From NCBI GenBank assembly GCA_964633355.1, contig CAZWGO010000002.1, positions 62,001 to 126,000 on the forward strand: a stretch of DNA of 64,000 bases, read 5' to 3'. Positions 34,204 to 43,876 of this stretch are shown here, piece by piece. The stretch's first letter is position 1; each line of letters starts with the position of its first letter. The position numbers and the translations under genes are program-made. This DNA is from Micavibrio_B sp964633355. Lineage in GTDB: Bacteria; Pseudomonadota; Alphaproteobacteria; Micavibrionales; Micavibrionaceae. The notes below the pieces were generated by a model that made no database searches, was not told the DNA's origin, and worked only from the letters and a program-made list of their open reading frames with translations.

Positions 34204-34740
34204 TTATTCTGCTGTTTTTGCAGCTTCGGCAGCGGCGGCTTCAGCAGCTGCTGCGGCTTTCACTTTGGAAGCTTTCGATGTTTTTTCAACTTTAGGAGCT
34301 GCTTTTTTAGCGGCTTTTTCTGCTTTTTTAGCGGCTGATTTTTGTGTCGCTGTCAATTGGTTCTCATCCATTACGCGAGCTTCTGTTTTCTCGGTAATAC
34401 GGGCAGACTTACCACGCAGGCCACGCAGGTAGTAAAGTTTCGCACGGCGAACTTTACCTTTACGGACAACTTCGATTTTCTCGATACGCGGTGAGAAAAG
34501 AGGGAATACGCGTTCTACGCCTTCGCCGTAAGAGATTTTACGAACGGTAAATTTCGCGTTGATGTTTGTGCCCATGCGGGAAATGCAGACGCCTTCATAC
34601 GCCTGGATACGCTCGCGCTCACCTTCAACAATTTTAATGGAAACTTTAAGAGTGTCGCCCGGGCCGAACTCAGGAATAGGCGCTTTGCCTTCTGTGAGTT
34701 TCGCCAGTTGATCGGCTTCGAATTTTTGTACTGTATTCAT
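34204..34740 (-). CDS. rplS: 50S ribosomal protein L19 with C-terminal extension
   Basis: A 178-residue L19. The family core (about residues 1-118) shows FGPGDTLKV, EGERERIQAYEGVCI and GVERVFPLFSPRI, then KVRRAKLYYLRGLRGKSARI. The remaining 60 residues are an Ala/Lys-rich tail absent from standard L19. It is last in the ffh-rpsP-rimM-trmD-rplS run and is followed by a terminator. Confidence 0.96.
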   Translation of the reverse strand: MNTVQKFEADQLAKLTEGKAPIPEFGPGDTLKVSIKIVEGERERIQAYEGVCISRMGTNINAKFTVRKISYGEGVERVFPLFSPRIEKIEVVRKGKVRRAKLYYLRGLRGKSARITEKTEARVMDENQLTATQKSAAKKAEKAAKKAAPKVEKTSKASKVKAAAAAEAAAAEAAKTAE

Positions 34741-34830
34741 GTCTTGCTCCTATTAGAGGACCGCCTTAATTGACGATGCCATTGGTGATTTATAAAGCAG
34801 GGCGGTTATAACGTTATTTGATAAGCGATA

Positions 34831-35535
34831 TCAAGGCTTTTTCGTATATTTGGACCATAAATCGGGCCTTTTGGCCTTGGTCAGCTCTTCGGCCTGAGTT
34901 TTACGCCATTTATCGACATTGCCGTGGTGCCCGGAGGTCAAAACGAAGGGTACCTCCCGGGTTTCCCCCGAAGAATCCGTCCAGCTGGCGGGCCGCGTAT
35001 AATGCGGGTATTCGAGTAATCCTTCGCTAAAACTCTCATCATCCGGCGTTTCGGCGTTACCGACCGCTCCGGGGAGAAGGCGGATCACCGAATCCATCAG
35101 GATCATTGCCGCCTGTTCGCCGCCCGTTAAAACATAGTCGCCGATACTAACCTCTTCAAACCCATGCGCATCCAGAACCCGCTGGTCGATCCCTTCATAA
35201 CGCCCGCACAAGATCGTCAGGTTTTCCTCGCGAGATAATTCCTGCGCCAGAGCTTGGGTAAGAGGAATTCCCCGCGGGCTCATATAAATTTTACGACCCG
35301 GATTAGGAATGGAGAGTATCGCTGCCTCGACAATATCGGGCTTCATCACCATACCTGCGCCGCCGCCGAAAGGCACGTCATCGACCGTCTTATGCTTGTC
35401 ATACGCAAAGTCGCGGATATTGATCGCCGCGTAATCCCAGATATTTTCCTTATGCGCCCGGCCTGTGACCGATACGCCGAGAAAGCCCGGGAACATATCT
35501 GGAAACAATGTAAGAATATTTACCTTCCACGTCAT
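34831..35535 (-). CDS. trmD: tRNA (guanine-37-N1) methyltransferase
   Basis: A 234-residue SPOUT methyltransferase that makes m1G37 and prevents frameshifting. It carries the trefoil-knot motifs LCGRYEGIDQRVLD and SIGDYVLTGGE. PFGGGAGMVMKP is also typical. The start overlaps the rimM stop by four bases. Confidence 0.96.
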   Translation of the reverse strand: MTWKVNILTLFPDMFPGFLGVSVTGRAHKENIWDYAAINIRDFAYDKHKTVDDVPFGGGAGMVMKPDIVEAAILSIPNPGRKIYMSPRGIPLTQALAQELSREENLTILCGRYEGIDQRVLDAHGFEEVSIGDYVLTGGEQAAMILMDSVIRLLPGAVGNAETPDDESFSEGLLEYPHYTRPASWTDSSGETREVPFVLTSGHHGNVDKWRKTQAEELTKAKRPDLWSKYTKKP

Positions 35536-36029
35536 GCAAGAAATTCTTCTATCTGATCGACGATAACGAATTTCTGGTCGGGATGGACGTCGCCGACATA
35601 AGGCTCCATAAACGGAAGATAGTAGGGCTTGCCGGAAATCGGCTGAATTTCTAAAAGATCGGACGCGCCGAAATTTTCAACGGCTAAAATTTTGCCGATC
35701 ACGGCGCCTTGCTTGTTCTGCACATCAAGCCCGACAAGATCTTCATGATAGAAACCGTCTTCCGCTGCCGGCAATTGATCGCGCTCGATAAACAATTCGA
35801 TGTTGCGGAATTTTTCAGCCTCGGTGCGGTCTGAAATACCTTCTATTTCAGCCAGAAACTGGCCTTTGACGGAGTTTTTTAAAGTAAGGGTGATAGGCTT
35901 GTTATCTGCCGTCATCAGCGGATTGTAACTGGCCAGTTCAGACGGGTCTTCAAGAAAGCAATCCACTTTCACAAGACCGCGTACGCCATGAGCCGTTCTG
36001 ATTTTAGCAATACAGATTTTAGAGCTCAT
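35532..36029 (-). CDS. rimM: 16S rRNA processing protein
   Basis: A 165-residue RimM, which helps 30S head maturation together with S19. The N-terminal GxVRGLVKV-type motif (AHGVRGLVKV) and the C-terminal PRC-barrel (YHEDLVGLDV to YLPFMEPYV) are clear. It sits between rpsP and trmD as usual. Confidence 0.94.
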   Translation of the reverse strand: MSSKICIAKIRTAHGVRGLVKVDCFLEDPSELASYNPLMTADNKPITLTLKNSVKGQFLAEIEGISDRTEAEKFRNIELFIERDQLPAAEDGFYHEDLVGLDVQNKQGAVIGKILAVENFGASDLLEIQPISGKPYYLPFMEPYVGDVHPDQKFVIVDQIEEFLA

Positions 36030-36046
36030 GGCGTTACGTTCATTAC

Positions 36047-36490
36047 TTAAGCAGCTGTTTCTTCAGCAGCAGCTTCCGGAGCGGCTTCTGCTTCTACTTC
36101 TGGCTCAGGAGCCGGCTTGTTAGCTGCTTCACGGGCGGCTTCTTCACGCGCTTCTTGCTTCTCTGCACGTTCTTTTGCGCGCTCAACAGCTTTCGCTTTT
36201 GGCTGTGCTTTGGCAATGCTTTGTTTTTGAGCTGGCATGGCGATCAAGCCGGCTTTGCCGAGGAAGATGGCAACGCGGTCAGTCGCTTGTGCGCCTTGTG
36301 ACAACCAATGTTGTACGCGCTCTGTGTTCAATACAACGCGCTTCTCATCTGTTTTGTTCAAAAGCGGGTTGTAGCTTCCAACTTTTTCGATGAAGCGTCC
36401 GTCGCGTGGGTTGCGGCTGTCCGCTACGACGATGGCGTAGTATGGAAGTTTTTTACGACCCTGACGGGATAGTCTGATTTTGATAGCCAT
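36047..36490 (-). CDS. rpsP: 30S ribosomal protein S16 with long C-terminal extension
   Basis: A 147-residue S16. The core (about 85 residues) has KIRLSRQGRKKLPYY and SRNPRDGRFIEKVGSYNP. The last 60 residues are Glu/Ala/Lys-rich and almost double the usual length. Extended S16 tails occur in some alphaproteobacteria. It begins the ribosomal part of the operon downstream of ffh. Confidence 0.96.
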   Translation of the reverse strand: MAIKIRLSRQGRKKLPYYAIVVADSRNPRDGRFIEKVGSYNPLLNKTDEKRVVLNTERVQHWLSQGAQATDRVAIFLGKAGLIAMPAQKQSIAKAQPKAKAVERAKERAEKQEAREEAAREAANKPAPEPEVEAEAAPEAAAEETAA

Positions 36491-36539
36491 AGTTTTAGTC
36501 CTTTCGAGTTTAGTTTGGTTTGTGTTTTAATTGGTAATT

Positions 36540-38039
36540 CTATTTTTTGCGGTTCTTCTTCGTTCCGCCACGCTGGAAAGATCCCATTCCTGGCATCCCG
36601 GGCATACTCGGCATTCCCTTCATTGCGCCGGGCATTCCCGGCATCGGCGGCAATCCTTGTTCTTCGCGCATCATTTCCAGCTTGTCCTGATCGTCCTTGC
36701 CCATGAAACCTTTCATCGCCGACATCATGCCGCCCATGCCCATTTTGCGCATTTTTTTCATGACGGTTTCCATCTGCTCGTATTGTTTGACGAGCTTGTT
36801 AACATCCTGAACCGTAACGCCGGAGCCTGCCGCAATACGTTTGCGGCGGGAAGCATTGAGCAATACCGGTTTTGCACGTTCTTGCTTGGTCATCGACAGA
36901 ATAATAGCTTCCTGACGTTTCATGATTGAACTATCGATATTCGCGCCATCGATCTGGTCGGCCATTTTACCAAGGCCCGGCAGCATCTTCATAATGCTGC
37001 CCATACCGCCCATGCGTTTCAACTGGTTGAATTGCGCAAGCATATCGTTGAAATCGAATTTGCCTTTTTCGAATTTCGCAGCCATGGCTGCCGCGTCTTC
37101 CTGATTGATCGTCTCTACCGCGCGTTCAACGAGCGAGACGACGTCACCCATCCCAAGAATACGCGACGCGATACGATCGGGGTGGAACGGCTCAATCGCG
37201 TCCCATTTCTCGCCAGTACCCAAAAGCTTGATCGGCTTGCCGGTTACGGCACGCATAGACATCGCCGCACCGCCGCGCGCATCGCCGTCGATACGCGTCA
37301 TGACGATACCGGACACATCGACGCGCTCATTGAAGATACGCGCTGTATTCACGGCATCCTGACCCGTCATAGCGTCAACCACCAGAAGGGTTTCGACAGG
37401 TTTGGTCAGGTCACGGATTTTAACGACTTCATCCATCAACACTTCGTCGATGGAGAGGCGGCCTGCCGTATCTAGGATAACAATATCGAAACCTTCTAGT
37501 CGTCCAGCTTCCATCGCACGCTTGGCAATTTCAAGCGGCGTCTGGCCTTTGATGATCGGCAGGGTGGCAATACCTGTTTGAACGCCCAATTGCTCCAACT
37601 GGTCTTGCGCGGCAGGGCGCTGCGTATCCAGCGACGCCATCAGAACTTTCTTACGGTTCTTATCAGTCAGGAATTTTGCAATCTTGGCGGTCGATGTCGT
37701 TTTACCAGAGCCCTGCAAACCGACCATTAAGTAAGCGACAGGCGGAACGCCGGTAAAAGACAACTCGACATTGTCCGAACCCAAAAGTTTAACAATCTCA
37801 TCATTGACGATTTTAACGACCTGCTGGGCAGGGGAGACGGATTTGATAACGTCCTGTCCGACGGCGGCTGCGCGAACCTGCTCAACGAAGTCTTTAACAA
37901 CCGGAAGCGCGACATCGGCCTCCAGCAACGCCACGCGAATTTCGCGCAAGGCCAGATTGACGTCTTCTTCGGTTAAAGCCCCGCGTCCGCGAAGCTTGTC
38001 GAATACGTTACCTAGTTTGTCCGACAGGGACTGAAACAT
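36540..38039 (-). CDS. ffh: signal recognition particle protein Ffh
   Basis: A 499-residue SRP54 homologue that targets nascent membrane proteins through FtsY (also in this window). The NG domain has the P-loop GLQGSGKTT, the DTAGR motif and TRIDGDARGG. The methionine-rich M domain follows (MGGMGSIMKMLPG, then repeated MPGMPGM near the end), which binds signal peptides and 4.5S RNA. Confidence 0.97.
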   Translation of the reverse strand: MFQSLSDKLGNVFDKLRGRGALTEEDVNLALREIRVALLEADVALPVVKDFVEQVRAAAVGQDVIKSVSPAQQVVKIVNDEIVKLLGSDNVELSFTGVPPVAYLMVGLQGSGKTTSTAKIAKFLTDKNRKKVLMASLDTQRPAAQDQLEQLGVQTGIATLPIIKGQTPLEIAKRAMEAGRLEGFDIVILDTAGRLSIDEVLMDEVVKIRDLTKPVETLLVVDAMTGQDAVNTARIFNERVDVSGIVMTRIDGDARGGAAMSMRAVTGKPIKLLGTGEKWDAIEPFHPDRIASRILGMGDVVSLVERAVETINQEDAAAMAAKFEKGKFDFNDMLAQFNQLKRMGGMGSIMKMLPGLGKMADQIDGANIDSSIMKRQEAIILSMTKQERAKPVLLNASRRKRIAAGSGVTVQDVNKLVKQYEQMETVMKKMRKMGMGGMMSAMKGFMGKDDQDKLEMMREEQGLPPMPGMPGAMKGMPSMPGMPGMGSFQRGGTKKNRKK

Positions 38040-38192
38040 AGAAAAACCTCAATAACAGTTAACCCCAATGAGCGAAACCTCGCAGATTGGGGGGTACCCT
38101 TAGGCACGTCAGCTCTGACGTATGGGATTTTTATTAAGGCTTATATGCCTTATGTCTGGACAAGGGTCAATTAATTTCGGACATATAAGCTC

Positions 38193-39011
38193 ATGAAAAC
38201 GCTCGATTTTATAAAAATGCAGTCACTTGGCAACGATTTCGTGGTTCTGGATGACCGGGAAACGTCCCTTAGCCTGAATCCTGAGGTTATAAAGAGCTTG
38301 GCGAACCGCCGCTCCGGAATCGGCTGCGACCAATTGATTGTGATCGAGGCTTCTTCAAAAGCCGATGCCTTCATGCGGATTTACAATGCGGACGGCTCGG
38401 AGGCGGGAGCTTGCGGCAATGCCACGCGTTGTATTGCCGATATTATTTTGAAAGAAGCGGGCAAGGATAGCATTGTCCTTGAAACGATTTCCGGCCTTCT
38501 AGAATGCATCCGCGTCGATGATAAAACGATAACGGCCGATATGGGCGAAGCCAAGCTTGGCTGGGATCAAATCCCCTTGGCGTATGAACGCGACACGCTT
38601 CATTTGAAAATCGGGGCGGGGCCTTTTTCCGATCCTGTTGCGGTCAACATGGGCAATCCCCATGCCGTGTTTTTTATCTCCGATGTTGAAAAACAAAAGA
38701 TCGAAAACTATGGACCGCAATTGGAAACACACCCGCTTTTTCCCGAACGCGCCAATATAGAATTTGCCGAAGTATTAGATCGTCTAACAGTGCGCATGCG
38801 CGTGTGGGAGCGCGGGGCAGGGATTACGCTGGCTTGCGGTTCTGGTGCTTGTGCCACGGCGGTAGCCGCCATTCGCCGCGGCCTAACCGAGCGACAAGTA
38901 ACGATCATCATGGATGGAGGCCTTTTAGGCATTGAATGGCGCGAAAGTGACGGCCATGTATTAATGACAGGCGGCTATGAATATGTCTTTTCTGGGCAGT
39001 ATTTTATTTAA
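38193..39011 (+). CDS. dapF: diaminopimelate epimerase
   Basis: A 272-residue PLP-independent epimerase making meso-diaminopimelate for peptidoglycan and lysine. Both catalytic cysteines are present, in EAGACGNATRC and ACGSGACATA. The start matches the family (KTLDFIKMQSLGNDF). It is followed by mtaB and ftsY on the same strand, a common alphaproteobacterial order. Confidence 0.96.
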   Translation: MKTLDFIKMQSLGNDFVVLDDRETSLSLNPEVIKSLANRRSGIGCDQLIVIEASSKADAFMRIYNADGSEAGACGNATRCIADIILKEAGKDSIVLETISGLLECIRVDDKTITADMGEAKLGWDQIPLAYERDTLHLKIGAGPFSDPVAVNMGNPHAVFFISDVEKQKIENYGPQLETHPLFPERANIEFAEVLDRLTVRMRVWERGAGITLACGSGACATAVAAIRRGLTERQVTIIMDGGLLGIEWRESDGHVLMTGGYEYVFSGQYFI

Positions 39012-39041
39012 TTCCTTCCTGTTTTAGTCCATAAACCTCTC

Positions 39042-40292
39042 ATGTCTACCGAACCCAAAATCCAGACCTTTGGTTGTCGCCTCAATGCTTATGAAAGCGA
39101 GGTGATGAAGGGTCATGCAAAAGATGCAGGTTTGGAAAATTCCATGATCTTCAATACCTGTGCGGTCACGTTAGAGGCCGAGCGTCAGGCGCGTCAGGCT
39201 ATCCGCAAGGCGCGTAAAGAAAATCCGGATATGAAGATTATCGTCACGGGTTGCGCAGCGCAGATCAATCCGAAAATGTTTACCGATATGCCGGAAGTCG
39301 ATCAGGTCATCGGCAACGATATGAAACTGAAAGCCGAGACATGGGGCCTGAAAAAAGACGAAAAAGTTATCGTCAACGATATCATGTCGGTACGCGAAAC
39401 TGCGTCCCATCTGATCGAAGGTTTTGAAGGCCACGCCCGCGCGTTTATTCAGGTACAAAACGGGTGCGATCACCGCTGCACCTTCTGCATCATTCCCTAT
39501 GGCCGCGGAAATTCCCGCTCCGTGACAGTTGAAGAAATTACTCAGCAGGTGCGTAAACTTGTCGCTGCTGGATTTAATGAAATCGTTATGACCGGAGTGG
39601 ACGTTACATCCTACGGCAAAGACTTACCGGGCGAACCGACCCTAGGCCAAATGATACACCGTGTTCTCACGTCTGTGCCGGAACTGCCACGCCTGCGCCT
39701 GTCATCGCTCGATCCTGTAGAAATCGATGATGATCTCTGGAGACTAATCGCCGAAGAGCCGCGTCTGATGCCGCATCTACATATGAGTTTGCAGGCGGGC
39801 GATGATATGATTTTAAAACGCATGAAACGCCGCCATCTGCGCCATGACGCGATTGCCATGTGCGACCGTGCACGAAGCTATCGTCCCGATATGGTGTTCG
39901 GTTGCGACATCATTGCGGGCTTTCCAACCGAAACCGACGAGATGTTTGAAAACACCTATAATCTTGTCAAGGAATGCGATTTAACTTTCCTGCATATTTT
40001 CCCGTATTCACCGCGCCCGATGACGCCGGCTGCGAAAATGCCGCAGGTCGATATCGCAATGCGGAAAGAACGCGCGGCTAAACTTCGTTCGCTTGGTGAA
40101 ATTCAAATGGAACGCTTCCTAAAATCCCATGTTGGTTTTAATCGCCAGATTATTATTGAGAATGATAATATGGGCCGCACCGAGCATTTCGCTTCCGTCA
40201 AGCTTTCTCAGAATTTGCCAATTGGCTCTCTTGCCAATATTAAAATCACCGGAATTGATGGCCAGCATTTAACAGGTGAAGTTGCCGCTTGA
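39042..40292 (+). CDS. mtaB: tRNA t6A37 methylthiotransferase
   Basis: A 416-residue radical SAM enzyme that adds a methylthio group to t6A37 of tRNA. The N-terminal cluster cysteines lie in FGCRLN, FNTCAV and GCAAQ. The radical SAM triad is in CDHRCTFCIIP. A C-terminal TRAM-like domain follows. FGCRLN and the overall layout favour MtaB over MiaB or RimO. Confidence 0.92.
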   Translation: MSTEPKIQTFGCRLNAYESEVMKGHAKDAGLENSMIFNTCAVTLEAERQARQAIRKARKENPDMKIIVTGCAAQINPKMFTDMPEVDQVIGNDMKLKAETWGLKKDEKVIVNDIMSVRETASHLIEGFEGHARAFIQVQNGCDHRCTFCIIPYGRGNSRSVTVEEITQQVRKLVAAGFNEIVMTGVDVTSYGKDLPGEPTLGQMIHRVLTSVPELPRLRLSSLDPVEIDDDLWRLIAEEPRLMPHLHMSLQAGDDMILKRMKRRHLRHDAIAMCDRARSYRPDMVFGCDIIAGFPTETDEMFENTYNLVKECDLTFLHIFPYSPRPMTPAAKMPQVDIAMRKERAAKLRSLGEIQMERFLKSHVGFNRQIIIENDNMGRTEHFASVKLSQNLPIGSLANIKITGIDGQHLTGEVAA

Positions 40293-40344
40293 CCTTTATT
40301 ATTTACGCGCTCAAAATAGACTTAATCATTATTTGGGGAATATT

Positions 40345-40641
40345 ATGAGTAACGAAGAACGAAAAGTCATTCTTCATGATCTTCTTTATGAAGCTTACCA
40401 ATTTTTGAATAAGCATGGTGAAGATAACTGGATTAAAGGCATAAAAGCTGCTCTATCTGAATTGGATAATAATCCTGAGCAGGGCTACGAAAATGCTTGT
40501 TCCATCTACAAAAATATCGTCAGTGGTGGGCGCGGTTTTTCAGAATTTAATATTTATCATGAAGATCAGGCTTGTAGAGTTAAAGAAAATTCTGAAATTG
40601 ATACAATAAGAGAGAAGCTTTGGCGGCACATTGTAGAATAG
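40345..40641 (+). CDS. small hypothetical protein, possibly DUF6966-like
   Basis: A 98-residue soluble protein. The start is set at MSNEERKV, which has a GGGG-type ribosome site; an upstream in-frame Met overlaps mtaB and is unlikely. The pattern ILHDLLYEAYQFLNKHGEDNW, followed by a helix and a GGRGFSEFNIYH end, recalls small immunity-like or DUF6966 proteins, but this is only a remembered resemblance. It separates mtaB from ftsY. Confidence 0.5.
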   Translation: MSNEERKVILHDLLYEAYQFLNKHGEDNWIKGIKAALSELDNNPEQGYENACSIYKNIVSGGRGFSEFNIYHEDQACRVKENSEIDTIREKLWRHIVE

Positions 40642-40671
40642 TAAGACAAAAAATTAGATAAGGATTTTATA

Positions 40672-41832
40672 ATGGTTTTCTGGCGCAAGAAAAACAATGC
40701 AGCAGCACAAGAGCAGGATGAACGGGATGACAAGATCCTTCATCATCCGCGCGAGCCCGATCTGGAGCCTGTCGAAGACGAAAGCGATATCAGCCCGGAG
40801 CTGAAGCACGATCTCGAACAAACGGAAACCGAGATTATCGATAGCGTCGAAGTAACGCCGATACCTGATAATATGTCTCCATCCCGTGAGCCGCGTGAAG
40901 TGGACGATAATGGAGGTGGTTGGTTTTCGCAATTGACCAAAGGTCTTTCGAAGTCGTCCAATAAACTTGATCTGGGCTTGAGCGATCTGTTTAAACGTAA
41001 GCTCGATGCCGCAAGTTACGAAACGCTTGAAGACATTCTTATCGAAGCTGATCTGGGCCCGAAAACAGCAGCGATGCTGGTCGATCAATTTCGTGCGCGC
41101 AAATTTGAAAAAGATGTAACCCCTGACGAAGTAAAGCTAATCTTGGCGCAGGACATCGCTGAAATTCTCAAGAAATCTGCTTATGCGCTTGAAACTAAAA
41201 AACCGGAAGACGGTCCGCGCGTTTACCTGATCTGCGGTGTCAATGGAGCTGGTAAAACAACCACTATCGGCAAGCTCGCTCATTTGCTTCATTTCAAGCT
41301 GAAGAAAAAAGTCATCATCGCGGCGGCAGATACATTCCGCGCGGCGGCGATCGAGCAACTCAAAGTCTGGGCGGATCGTACGATGTCGCCGCTTATTGCC
41401 AAGGATATTGGCGCAGATGCGGCCGCGGTTTCTTTCGAGGCCTATGAGAAAGCCATTGCCGATAACATGGATATCCTGATGATCGATACGGCGGGTCGTT
41501 TGCAGAATAAAACCAATTTGATGGAAGAGTTGCAAAAAGTCGTTCGCGTGATCAAGAAAAAGAACGAAACCGTGCCGCACGAAGTCATTTTGGTGCTTGA
41601 TGCCACAACAGGCCAGAACGCGATTTCTCAAGTCGAGATATTTATGAGCATGGTTCAAATCACGGGTCTTGTCGTGACCAAGCTTGATGGTTCTGCCAAA
41701 GGCGGTGTCGTCGTCGCTCTGGCCGATCAATTCGGCATTCCCGTCTATGCCGTCGGCGTCGGCGAGGGGATTGAAGACCTTCAACCCTTCAGGCCGGAGG
41801 CATTTGCCAAGGCGTTGGTAGGACTTTCTTAA
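40672..41832 (+). CDS. ftsY: signal recognition particle receptor FtsY
   Basis: A 386-residue SRP receptor GTPase. It has an acidic N-terminal A domain (about 1-85), then the NG domain with P-loop GVNGAGKTT, DTAGR (MIDTAGRLQNK), and TKLDGSAKGG. It docks Ffh-ribosome complexes at the membrane. Confidence 0.96.
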   Translation: MVFWRKKNNAAAQEQDERDDKILHHPREPDLEPVEDESDISPELKHDLEQTETEIIDSVEVTPIPDNMSPSREPREVDDNGGGWFSQLTKGLSKSSNKLDLGLSDLFKRKLDAASYETLEDILIEADLGPKTAAMLVDQFRARKFEKDVTPDEVKLILAQDIAEILKKSAYALETKKPEDGPRVYLICGVNGAGKTTTIGKLAHLLHFKLKKKVIIAAADTFRAAAIEQLKVWADRTMSPLIAKDIGADAAAVSFEAYEKAIADNMDILMIDTAGRLQNKTNLMEELQKVVRVIKKKNETVPHEVILVLDATTGQNAISQVEIFMSMVQITGLVVTKLDGSAKGGVVVALADQFGIPVYAVGVGEGIEDLQPFRPEAFAKALVGLS

Positions 41833-41870
41833 AACCTTTATTTTTAGTATACTGAAAATAAAGGACATTT

Positions 41871-43370
41871 ATGATCAAGACACCTAAGGCCTTCAGAGCC
41901 AAGAAATTCACCAAAGCCGAAGACGCTTATTCCTATATAAAAGAAATTTACGATACGAATTCCACTTTCCTGCGCGAAAGTTTCCGCGAATTCGGCCTGT
42001 CCACGAAGATTGAAAAAGAACGCATCTCGGCGTGCTATCCTTATATGCGATTGAAAGTCGATGACTCCCGCCGCCTCGATACGCGCCTCGCTTATGGTTT
42101 CGTGTCCCATCCGGGGGTTTATGAAACCACGCTGACTCAGCCCGATATTTACGACCGCTATTATCTCGAGCAGATGAAATTGCTTCTTGCGACCCATAAT
42201 GATGAAATTGAAATCGGTGTCAGCGATGTTAAAATTCCGATCCATTTTGCGCTTGGCGAAGGCTTTCATATCGAGAAAGACCTGACCCGCGATCACATGG
42301 AAATGATGCCGAATATCTTCGATATTCCTGATCTTGCCCTGATGGACGACGAAATTGCCAATGGGACTTATCATGTGAAAGAGGGGCAGGCGGCTCCGCT
42401 GGCGCTGTTTACCGCCCCGCGTGTTGATTTAAGCCTGATGCGCCTTCGCCATTATACGGCGACAAGCGCCGCGCATTTTCAAAATTATGTGATCCTGACG
42501 AACTATCAATTCTATATCGATGAGTTTTCACGCATTTGTAACAACATCATGGCGCATGGCGACCCGTCTGGGATCGATAGCGAATATGAAGCCTTCGTCG
42601 AACCCGGCAACAAGATAACCTATAATAAGAATGTAAATGGATTGCCTTCGGATGCGCCGGGCGAGGCGCTACGCCGCATGCCGCAAATGCCGGCCTATCA
42701 CCTGAAACGCAAAGACGGCTCGGGCATTACGATGATCAATATCGGTGTTGGTCCCTCCAACGCCAAAACCATTACCGATCACGTCGCGGTTTTACGTCCC
42801 CATGCCTGGCTGATGCTCGGGCACTGTGCAGGGCTTCGTAATTCCCAAAGTATCGGTGATTATGTGTTGGCGCACGGATATCTAAGAGAGGACAATGTCT
42901 TATTCCGTGACCTTCACCCGAGTATTCCGGTTCCCGCCTTGTCGGAAATCCAGATTGCGCTTGAGCAAGCGGTTTCTCAAGTAACCGGCCTAAATGGTTA
43001 TGATCTAAAGAAAATCATGCGTACCGGAACGGTCGCTACGGTCGATGACCGCAACTGGGAGCTGCGTCCTGCCATCCGCCAGAACACCAAATTAAGCCAG
43101 AGCCGGGCGATCGCGCTCGACATGGAATCCGGCACGATTGCCGCCAACGGTTTCCGCTTCCGCGTTCCTTACGGTACTTTGTTATGTGTGTCCGATAAGC
43201 CCTTGCACGGACAGCTAAAACTGCCCGGGATGGCTGAGAGTTTCTACCGCCAAAGGGTAGAGCAGCATTTGCAAATCGGCCTTTTGACGATGGCGCTATT
43301 GCGTGAAATAGGTCCGGAAAAGCTGCATAGCCGTAAATTGCGCAGTTTCAACGAAGTGGCTTTTCAGTAG
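41871..43370 (+). CDS. amn: AMP nucleosidase
   Basis: A 499-residue enzyme that splits AMP into adenine and ribose-5-phosphate and so tunes the adenylate pool. The N-terminal domain is Amn-specific. The C-terminal nucleoside phosphorylase fold has GVGPSNAKTITDHVAVLRP and MLGHCAGLRNSQ, followed by DMESGTIAANGFRFRVPYG. Length is typical for the family. Confidence 0.94.
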   Translation: MIKTPKAFRAKKFTKAEDAYSYIKEIYDTNSTFLRESFREFGLSTKIEKERISACYPYMRLKVDDSRRLDTRLAYGFVSHPGVYETTLTQPDIYDRYYLEQMKLLLATHNDEIEIGVSDVKIPIHFALGEGFHIEKDLTRDHMEMMPNIFDIPDLALMDDEIANGTYHVKEGQAAPLALFTAPRVDLSLMRLRHYTATSAAHFQNYVILTNYQFYIDEFSRICNNIMAHGDPSGIDSEYEAFVEPGNKITYNKNVNGLPSDAPGEALRRMPQMPAYHLKRKDGSGITMINIGVGPSNAKTITDHVAVLRPHAWLMLGHCAGLRNSQSIGDYVLAHGYLREDNVLFRDLHPSIPVPALSEIQIALEQAVSQVTGLNGYDLKKIMRTGTVATVDDRNWELRPAIRQNTKLSQSRAIALDMESGTIAANGFRFRVPYGTLLCVSDKPLHGQLKLPGMAESFYRQRVEQHLQIGLLTMALLREIGPEKLHSRKLRSFNEVAFQ

Positions 43371-43431
43371 TTGCGAGTACATAGTTGCAAGTTACAAGAA
43401 TCTTGTAACTATGAAATTGTAACTTGTACTT
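43371..43431. repeat. intergenic palindromic repeat, family C, copy 1
   Basis: The segment begins GTTGCGAGTACATAGTTGCA and contains an inverted repeat TTACAAGA/TCTTGTAA, with the outer ATAGTT/AACTAT arms extending it. A related copy fills the gap at 57463-57534. It lies between the amn stop and the stop of the next gene. Confidence 0.65.
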
Positions 43432-43687
43432 AGACCGACAGGTCTAAAAGACTGCCGCGGCGGTTCCCGTTGACGTTCGATGTCGGGTCGGGCAGGCGCG
43501 CATCAGCGAAATCCTGCTGCTGGCGATAGTTTTTCTGGGTGTTATTCTCGGTTTTTGCGACGTTCGAGCCAAAGGCCTGGGTGGTTTGAAGGCGCTCTTT
43601 TACAGCGGCTTCGTCGCGAACAGGTGGCTGTTCGCGATTAAGATTCACATTCACTGTAGAAGTGGTAACTGGAGAAAGAGTAACCAT
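43430..43687 (-). CDS. small hypothetical protein
   Basis: An 85-residue hydrophilic protein without signal peptide or membrane helix, rich in Asn, Gln, Arg and Val and probably disordered. It ends in RRGSLLDLSV. I do not recognise a family. It lies convergent to amn, and its stop overlaps the end of a repeat. Confidence 0.45.
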   Translation of the reverse strand: MVTLSPVTTSTVNVNLNREQPPVRDEAAVKERLQTTQAFGSNVAKTENNTQKNYRQQQDFADARLPDPTSNVNGNRRGSLLDLSV

Positions 43688-43876
43688 GTGCCCCGAGAAG
43701 TTCCCTAGATGTTTATGATGATTCCCAGTTTATTACAAAACCTCTTAAGAAATCGTTTCACCTCATCCCCATATTTTTAATTTTAGATATTTTCGATATT
43801 AATTCTCTGTAAATCATTCGGGAGCATAATAGGTAAGACTAATAAAAGAATTCATAGAAATTCTAACAAATAGAGT

